A DNA stretch of 11,123 nt. Origin: JACRBK01 sp964427955. GTDB lineage: Bacteria; Chloroflexota; Anaerolineae; Aggregatilineales; Aggregatilineaceae. The translations under genes and the position numbers were made by a program. The notes under the pieces were generated by a model. It searched no databases, was not told the origin of the DNA, and saw only the letters and a program-made list of their open reading frames with translations. Shown one piece after another: positions 6,574 to 11,123 of the stretch (position 1 is its first letter; each line of letters opens with the position of its first letter). The stretch spans positions 1-11,123 of the forward strand of contig CAYRWY010000169.1 of NCBI GenBank assembly GCA_964427955.1. Reading direction: 5' to 3'.

Positions 6574-6668
6574 ATGGAGAAACGAAATAGAGTCCAAATG
6601 ATTCGTAGGGGCAGAGCAAGCTACGCCCCTACGATTCCGATCCTCTGAGTTCTAATTCGTTTCTCCAT
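6574..6668. repeat. Nested double palindrome, 95 bases, MITE-like
   Basis: The outer arms, 18 bases at 6574-6591 and 6651-6668, are reverse complements with one mismatch. The first 13 pairs (ATGGAGAAACGAA at 6574-6586 with 6656-6668) are perfect. Inside lies a second, perfect 10-bp palindrome, TCGTAGGGGC (6603-6612) with GCCCCTACGA (6625-6634). Its centre is only about 2.5 bases off the outer centre. The whole unit could fold into one long hairpin. Terminal inverted repeats and small size suggest a miniature mobile element or a remnant of one, but I see no clear target-site duplication. Confidence 0.7.
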
Positions 6669-6706
6669 GAGTTTTAGCAAAATAACACGGAGATACACGG
6701 TACCGG

Positions 6707-6760
6707 CCTCACCCCCCAGCCCCCTCTCCAACAAAGTTGGCGAGGGGGAGTCAGGGGAGA
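6707..6760 (+). repeat. Palindromic intergenic repeat, copy E (compensated stem)
   Basis: It shares the CCTCACCCCCC lead and the CCCCCTC (6720-6726) / GAGGGGG (6742-6748) outer stem. The inner stem is CCAAC (6728-6732) with GTTGG (6736-6740) and an AAA loop, instead of CCAC/GTGG with GCG. Both sides of the stem changed together. It lies 34 bases past the stop of the leftward PTPS-related gene and may serve as its terminator. Confidence 0.8.
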
Positions 6761-6793
6761 AGCGCAGGGGGGGCAGGCCAGGCGAGCGGCTGC

Positions 6794-9565
6794 TCAGGAC
6801 GCGCAGGTGACGGCCTCCAGCGGCAGCACGATGGCATCGTCGGGAACGGGCGCGCCGTTCTGCGTCACCGGCAGGCGGTCCATGTCGGCGGAATACAGCC
6901 CGACGGCGACCGCCGCCAGGGCCGGATCGGCGGACAGGGTGTGGCGATCCACCAGATTCTGGCCGGACCGCCACCGGCTGGACGGATAGTCACCCGCCAA
7001 CGGGGGGCCATCATTCTGCTCGATCATAGCGCCCTGAGCGTCCAGGCCGTGCACGAACACCGTCAAATCCTGGCCGACCGGTTTGGTCACGTGCCAGTAG
7101 AGGTGGATCACGACCTGATCGCCCTGCGGCTGGACATCCGCACAGCGCAGTTGAATCCCCTGCCCCAGCGTGTACTTCAGCCGGTTGGGGACCGCCTGAC
7201 CGCTGCCGCGGATGCGGATGAGCGGATCGAGCAGCAGGCGGTCCGATCCATCGGCGAGCCGCAGCGGCTCGCCGGTCGCGGCGTCCACCATTTGCACGCT
7301 CAAGCGTCCGTCGTAGGGCGGGGCCGAGTCGTAGACTTCCAGGCGGTGCGAATCGGAGAAGAAGCGGCTGGGGACGAAGCCCTTGACGTCGAACGCCGAC
7401 GACTCGCTGACCGCCCAGGCCGCCGTGAGCGAGGGGTTGACGATCTGCACAATCGAGCGGTAGGAGGTCGTGATCGCGTGCTGCGGCTGCCAGTAGAGGT
7501 CGATCAGCAGCCAGCCGCCGGGCGAAACGGTGGACTCCTGCAAGGTGTAGCCGAGCAGCGTGTACTCGTCCCCAAACGCCTGGTAGACGGACGTTTCCAT
7601 GTAGTGCGGCTGATCCGGCGCGGATTCGTAGCGCAGCCAGTGGGTCTCCGGCATGACGTAGAGCTTGTTTACCGCCGCCACGCCCAGCAGCACCGCCGCG
7701 ATCCAGCGCGCCAGGTGGGGACGGTCAGGTTCGGGGACCGGACGGCGACGGACGCGCCCCTGGCTGGAATCACGCGACTCCGATCCGGCCCGTGGCGTGG
7801 GGAATGACTCGGTCCCGATGCCCCCGGCAAACGCGAGGACCAGCGGAGGATGGGCTGTCCACAGGCGGCGGACGAGCAGCAGCGTCACACCCAGGCTGAA
7901 CAGGGTCAGCGCCACGCCCGCGCTTTGGGATGCCGTCCCGGCATAACGCAGCGTGAGGACGTGCTCGCCTGCCGGAACATCCACCGTGAGCAGGCCCAGA
8001 TCGGCTTCGGCATAGGCCCGCACCGGCGCGCCGTCAAGGGTCACTTGCCAGCCCGGATAGTAGTATTGGCGGAAGCGCACCGGGCGCGCGCTGGTCGTCG
8101 TGACACGGAGTGTGGCATCGTCCAGCGACTCGGTCTTGAGATCGGGGAACTGCTCGATCAGGTCTTGATCGTAGACGACCAGCCGCAGCGGGTGATCGAT
8201 ATACTGCTCCGCGTCCGGCACCGCGCCGGGCCGGGGGATGGTCGCGCCCCAGTTCGGGTCGAATTCATCATAGCTGGTGGTGCCCCAGGCGCGCGTCTCT
8301 TCCTCGAAATTGATCTCGTCCAGGGCGGTCAGGTGATCCATCCGGGCATAGTTCACCGGAGCGTAAATCAGAGGCAGCGCCGCCGCAATGACCAGCGACA
8401 TGCTGCCCGCCAGCCCGATCATTTCCCATCGTTTCGGCACGATGGACAGCGCCGCGCCCCCCAGCAAGGCGACCAGCACCGCCCCCAGCCGCAGGAAACG
8501 CTCCGGGTAGCGCAGTTGGCGGAAGAATGGCAGCGACAGCCACACGTCCAGCGAGTAGTCGGTCAGCATGAACAGGGTGAAGAGCAGGCCAACCGCCAGC
8601 AGCGCCGCCAGCGCGATTTTCCGGCGCCACAGCAGCCCGCCCAGCCCGATCAGGCCCAGCACGCCGCCGACCAGCCCCAGCGTCGTCGGAAAGCGGAGCG
8701 TCAGATCGGTCACGTCGAAAGGCCGCGGCTGCGAAAAGATCGCGCCGGGCATCAAAAAGGTGCTTTTCAAATAGCTGATGAAATATTGGCGGTCGGCATT
8801 ATCCGTCCACGCGCCCACGTGATGCAGTTCCAGCAGCATCGGCAGCCAGAAGATGGCCGACAGTCCGCCCCCCAGCAGGACACTTCCGGCCAGCACGGCC
8901 AGACGCCGCAGAAACTCCCGCCGACGATGCCGGGTCGCCCAGCCCACCAGCAGGATCGCTGCCGGGACGGCGTACAGCGCCGTGATGAAGGCGATGGGAA
9001 TATGGGTCAGGATCACGCCTGCGACCAGCCCGGCGGTCAGCGCCGCGGCCCGGCGGGTCGGGGCGAACGCCATCCGCGCCAGCGCGAAGAACAGCCAGGG
9101 GACCAGCGCCGCCGCCACCATCTGCGGCAGACTGCCCTGATACCAGACCTCGTACAGCCGCGACGGCGCATAGGTCCAGAGCGCCGCGGCCAGCAGCGCT
9201 GCCGAGCCGGGCAGAAACGTCTTCGCCAGCGCATACATCCCGGTGGAACCGATCACCCAGGCCAGTGCCGACAGGATTACGAAGGCCGACGCCGCGCCGA
9301 TCCCGATCTGCCCCAGCAGGCCGCCCAGGTAGAACACCCCGGGCGGGTAAAAATTGAAGATCGGATAGCCAAACCCCAGATGAAAGTAGGGAACCCAGCG
9401 CGGCCACAGGTTGTCCTTCGCGAGCAGCAGAGTCATCGCCTGGATACGATGGACGTGCAGCGGGCCATCGGCGGTCAGAATAATCCCGTCTCCCAGCGCC
9501 GCCACTACCGGGATCACGGGCAGCAGCGCGGCGATGATCCAGCCCTGCCCGAACCACTTACGCAT
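6794..9565 (-). CDS. PTPS-related polytopic membrane protein, GT-C-like, with C-terminal beta-sandwich modules
   Basis: The 923-residue membrane protein resembles the family named after 6-pyruvoyl-tetrahydropterin synthase, whose fold looks like GT-C glycosyltransferases using lipid-linked sugars; its substrate is unknown. Residues 1-405 hold about a dozen hydrophobic segments. An acidic/His motif follows the first of them (ADGPLHVHR, 32-40), then GYPIFNFYPP (66-75) and RYPERF (352-357), all typical of the family. Residues about 406-545 form an exposed beta domain ('YYYPGWQVTLDGAPV'). Further membrane segments lie at about 548-566 and 619-635, separated by a charged linker. Two similar soluble modules follow (about 668-765 and 803-915; 'LLIDLYWQP' and 'VVIHLYWHV'). 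I chose the ATG at 9565 because GGAAG lies upstream at 9573-9577 and a TATAAT lies further up. The longer in-frame start at 9727 would place that promoter inside the gene. It is probably involved in cell-surface glycan assembly. Confidence 0.85.
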   Translation of the reverse strand: MRKWFGQGWIIAALLPVIPVVAALGDGIILTADGPLHVHRIQAMTLLLAKDNLWPRWVPYFHLGFGYPIFNFYPPGVFYLGGLLGQIGIGAASAFVILSALAWVIGSTGMYALAKTFLPGSAALLAAALWTYAPSRLYEVWYQGSLPQMVAAALVPWLFFALARMAFAPTRRAAALTAGLVAGVILTHIPIAFITALYAVPAAILLVGWATRHRRREFLRRLAVLAGSVLLGGGLSAIFWLPMLLELHHVGAWTDNADRQYFISYLKSTFLMPGAIFSQPRPFDVTDLTLRFPTTLGLVGGVLGLIGLGGLLWRRKIALAALLAVGLLFTLFMLTDYSLDVWLSLPFFRQLRYPERFLRLGAVLVALLGGAALSIVPKRWEMIGLAGSMSLVIAAALPLIYAPVNYARMDHLTALDEINFEEETRAWGTTSYDEFDPNWGATIPRPGAVPDAEQYIDHPLRLVVYDQDLIEQFPDLKTESLDDATLRVTTTSARPVRFRQYYYPGWQVTLDGAPVRAYAEADLGLLTVDVPAGEHVLTLRYAGTASQSAGVALTLFSLGVTLLLVRRLWTAHPPLVLAFAGGIGTESFPTPRAGSESRDSSQGRVRRRPVPEPDRPHLARWIAAVLLGVAAVNKLYVMPETHWLRYESAPDQPHYMETSVYQAFGDEYTLLGYTLQESTVSPGGWLLIDLYWQPQHAITTSYRSIVQIVNPSLTAAWAVSESSAFDVKGFVPSRFFSDSHRLEVYDSAPPYDGRLSVQMVDAATGEPLRLADGSDRLLLDPLIRIRGSGQAVPNRLKYTLGQGIQLRCADVQPQGDQVVIHLYWHVTKPVGQDLTVFVHGLDAQGAMIEQNDGPPLAGDYPSSRWRSGQNLVDRHTLSADPALAAVAVGLYSADMDRLPVTQNGAPVPDDAIVLPLEAVTCAS

Positions 9566-9610
9566 AGCCAACTTCCTATCACTACCGCGCGTCCCACACA
9601 ACGAACGGCT

Positions 9611-9616
9611 ATTATA
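9611..9616 (-). promoter_or_regulatory. Perfect -10 box (TATAAT) for the PTPS-related gene
   Basis: The minus strand reads TATAAT, placing transcription start near 9604 and leaving a leader of about 40 bases before the ATG at 9565. No TTGACA-like -35 is visible 16-18 bases upstream, where the sequence is GC-rich. The promoter may therefore depend on an activator or on another holoenzyme contact. Confidence 0.5.
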
Positions 9617-9689
9617 GTGCGCCGCCCCCACGGCGCAGGCCGCCCCCTTCCTCAACGTAGGTGAAGAATGGGCTAATCGTGGGCTTACA

Positions 9690-9709
9690 AAACAGGAATT
9701 GCCCTGTTT
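9690..9709. promoter_or_regulatory. Operator-like inverted repeat between divergent genes
   Basis: AAACAGG (9690-9696) and its exact reverse complement CCTGTTT (9703-9709) are separated by six bases (AATTGC). It lies between the proposed leftward and rightward promoters, which is a usual place for a shared regulator site. It could also fold as a weak hairpin in RNA. Confidence 0.35.
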
Positions 9710-9737
9710 CTTTGCGTACAATTCCACTAAAATTGGG

Positions 9738-9776
9738 TATAGTTACAGGTTCGCAATCCGCATTACAGGTTCGCAA
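9738..9776 (+). promoter_or_regulatory. Rightward -10 (TATAGT) and 20-base-spaced direct repeat
   Basis: TATAGT (9738-9743) matches five of six -10 bases. The -35 is poor (CGTACA at 9715-9720 with 17-base spacing). A 14-base direct repeat, TTACAGGTTCGCAA, occurs at 9743-9756 and again at 9763-9776, exactly 20 bases apart, or about two helical turns. If TATAGT is used, the repeats cover the start site and early leader, as for a repressor bound twice on one DNA face. No candidate regulator gene is in the window. Confidence 0.45.
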
Positions 9777-9800
9777 GAATCGAAAAAATAAGGAGGCGCG

Positions 9801-11033
9801 ATGAGAATCACGCGAGTTGTATTGACAGTAGTGACAGCGTTGGTGCTGTCCGGGATGGGCTTTACAGCCTTCCACGGTGCAGCGGTCTTGGCCCAGGGAG
9901 GGGCATCCGGTCCCGGCCTGGTCGTCTTCACCTCCAACCGGTCTGGTAATTACGAGATTTATGTGCTCGATCCCAACACCGGGCTTTCGACCCAGTTGAC
10001 CAACAACCCGGCCAACGACATCGACCCGGTGTGGGCCTCGGATGGGAGCAAGATCGCGTTCGCCTCGGATCGCGATGGCGACTACGAGTTGTACGTCATG
10101 AAAGCCGACGGCACCGGCCTGGTGCAGCTTACCAACAACCTGGCCCAGGACGTGCAGCCGCGCTGGCAGCCGGGCGATCAGCAGATCGTCTACGTCTCGA
10201 ACGTCAACGCCGGACAGTGGGACCTGTACGCGATCACGGCAGATGGCACGGTCGTGCGCCAGTTGACCAATGATCCGTCCGACGAACGCGGCCCCGGCGC
10301 CGGTGGCGCGACTCCCGTAACGGGTGGCGGCGTTGGCCCGATTGTCGTCACGCCGACCCCCGGTGTGCTGGCCACCACGATGCCCGACGCCATCGTGAAC
10401 AGCACGACCTTGAACGTGCGCGAGAATCCCGGCGAAGGTGCCCGCATCCTGGTCACCATCCCGCGCGACACGGCGCTCAAGATCCTGGGCCGCTACTCGG
10501 ACAACAGTTGGGTCCAGGTCCTGACCCCGACCAACGTCACCGGCTGGGTCTACCGCCCGCTGCTGACGGTCAACATCAACCTGGCGAACGTCCCGGTGGT
10601 GAATGCCACGTTCATGGCGCCGCCCACCGCCGTCCCAACCGCGGTGCCGACCGCTGTCCCGTCGTCTTCGGCGAACCTGGTGGCCGGAATCGTGGTGCTC
10701 GAGCCGTCGGCACCGACCTGCCAACAGACCTTCAACGTCGGCTTCGACGTCGCCAACCTCGGCACGGTGGCCACCAGCGCCAGCGGCACGGTGTCGCTGG
10801 TCGATGTGCGCACCGCCGATGGCACGGTCCAGGGCCAGACGATTGGCGGCTTCCCGGTGCTGGCCCCCGGCCAGACCTTCCGCGTGACCATGCCGCTGAC
10901 GATCAACACGTGGTACAACGATCAGCACACCATCACGCTGGTGATCGATCCCAACAACCAGATCGCCGAGAGTGTCGAGACCGACAACGTCCGCACCATC
11001 AGCTACACGCTGGCCAAGGGCAGTTGCCCGTAA
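9801..11033 (+). CDS. Secreted PD40-propeller, SH3b and CARDB-like protein
   Basis: The predicted protein has 410 residues and no assigned function. Residues 1-32 form a signal peptide ending at VLAQ. Residues about 38-160 carry TolB/PD40 repeats ('VVFTSNRSGNYEIYVLD', 'IAFASDRDGDYELYVMKADG', 'IVYVSNVNAGQWDLYAITADG'), fewer than a closed propeller needs, so the fold may be partial or assembled from several chains. Residues about 196-260 are a bacterial SH3 domain (LNVRENPG at 204-211, 'GWVYRPLL'). PTAVPTAVPTAVP (275-287) is a linker from a 12-base tandem repeat. Residues about 291-405 are CARDB-like ('FNVGFDVANLGTVATSASGT', 'DPNNQIAESVETDNV'). The start at 9801 follows a full AAGGAGG (9790-9796). 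Cell-wall or surface binding is the likely role. Confidence 0.9.
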   Translation: MRITRVVLTVVTALVLSGMGFTAFHGAAVLAQGGASGPGLVVFTSNRSGNYEIYVLDPNTGLSTQLTNNPANDIDPVWASDGSKIAFASDRDGDYELYVMKADGTGLVQLTNNLAQDVQPRWQPGDQQIVYVSNVNAGQWDLYAITADGTVVRQLTNDPSDERGPGAGGATPVTGGGVGPIVVTPTPGVLATTMPDAIVNSTTLNVRENPGEGARILVTIPRDTALKILGRYSDNSWVQVLTPTNVTGWVYRPLLTVNINLANVPVVNATFMAPPTAVPTAVPTAVPSSSANLVAGIVVLEPSAPTCQQTFNVGFDVANLGTVATSASGTVSLVDVRTADGTVQGQTIGGFPVLAPGQTFRVTMPLTINTWYNDQHTITLVIDPNNQIAESVETDNVRTISYTLAKGSCP

Positions 11034-11046
11034 ACACCAGCCCGGC

Positions 11047-11076
11047 GGGGTGAGGCCGGTTTCCCGCTCTCACCCC
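11047..11076. terminator. Hairpin after the secreted PD40 protein gene
   Basis: GGGGTGAG (11047-11054) pairs exactly with CTCACCCC (11069-11076), 14 bases past the stop codon. The right arm is the first part of repeat copy F. An alternative five-pair hairpin, CCGGC (11042-11046) with GCCGG (11055-11059), is followed by TTTCCC. Neither has a good U-tract. Confidence 0.35.
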
Positions 11077-11123
11077 CCGACCCCCTCTCCACCCGGTGGC
11101 GAGGGGGAGTGGCGCGGTGGAAA
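11068..11123 (+). repeat. Palindromic intergenic repeat, copy F (cut by the window edge)
   Basis: The 56 visible bases match the first 56 of copy A with four substitutions. One of these changes the hairpin loop from GCG to CCG and leaves the CCAC/GTGG and CCCCCTC/GAGGGGG stems intact. The remainder lies beyond the window. Confidence 0.8.

Larger units (their letters stand above)
6152..6793. other. 642-base gene-free stretch made largely of palindromic elements
   Basis: No ORF here has a supported start or protein-like composition. The stretch contains, in order, a C6/G8 hairpin (6221-6240), a diverged repeat copy (6264-6305), a GTAGGGG-bounded multi-hairpin element (6370-6423), a full repeat copy (6497-6562), a 95-base double palindrome (6574-6668), an ACACGG direct repeat (6685-6690 and 6695-6700) and a variant repeat copy (6707-6760). 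It separates the start of the VIT/vWA gene from the end of the PTPS-related gene. Those two genes run in the same direction but are unlikely to be co-transcribed across it. Confidence 0.7.

Noticed and set aside
7850..9664. Rightward ORF of 604 codons
   Set aside because: It is antisense to the PTPS-related gene. The composition (Gln, Arg, His) is what the opposite strand of a hydrophobic GC-rich gene gives. No SD and no domain.
10625..10663. Tandem 12-base repeat encoding PTAVPTAVPTAVP as a microsatellite or mobile feature
   Set aside because: It is in frame inside a confident gene and encodes a flexible linker between the SH3b and CARDB-like domains. This is ordinary for such proteins.
9612..10928. 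Leftward ORF of 438 codons
   Set aside because: It is antisense to the secreted PD40/SH3b gene and crosses the divergent promoter region. It is Arg/His/Gly-rich with no SD.
221..11123. Regularly spaced repeats as a CRISPR array
   Set aside because: The copies are kilobases apart with no uniform spacers and no cas genes.

Overview
This GC-rich window looks like chromosomal DNA from a member of the Chloroflexota, probably an Anaerolineae-like lineage. I infer this from the types of protein it encodes, not from any marker gene. Two secreted proteins pair a TolB/WD40-like propeller with a Thr/Pro linker, an SH3-like domain and a beta-sandwich. There is a large PTPS-related (GT-C-like) membrane protein. 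The spaces between genes carry many short GC-rich palindromic repeats of a kind common in that phylum. I see no rRNA, tRNA, CRISPR array, transposase, phage gene or recognisable defence system.

Layout, left to right. At the left edge, the first codons of a leftward gene sit behind a strong Shine-Dalgarno (SD) sequence (1-19). Next is a gene-free stretch (20-344) with one repeat element and a hairpin just past the stop of the following gene. A leftward gene for a secreted propeller/SH3/Ig-like protein occupies 345-2114. It is divergent from a rightward MOFRL-family glycerate 2-kinase gene (2197-3540), and a symmetric -10-like dyad lies between them. The kinase gene converges on a leftward gene for a VIT plus von Willebrand factor A protein (3674-6151), with a repeat and a hairpin in the gap. 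A 642-base gene-free stretch (6152-6793) is packed with at least six inverted-repeat elements. A leftward PTPS-related membrane protein gene follows (6794-9565). It is divergent from a rightward secreted PD40/SH3b/CARDB-like protein gene (9801-11033). The 235-base region between these two holds a perfect TATAAT, a 20-base-spaced direct repeat and a dyad. A further repeat copy runs off the right edge.

The genes do not form an evident operon or pathway. Every complete gene appears to be its own transcription unit, alternating in direction. Four of the five complete genes encode envelope-associated, secreted or adhesion/scaffold-type proteins; the kinase is central carbon metabolism. The most unusual content is between the genes. 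A hairpin repeat family keeps its stem by compensatory changes among copies, a 95-base double palindrome sits in the large gap, and candidate regulatory symmetries sit in both divergent intergenic regions. I found no convincing new multi-gene system.
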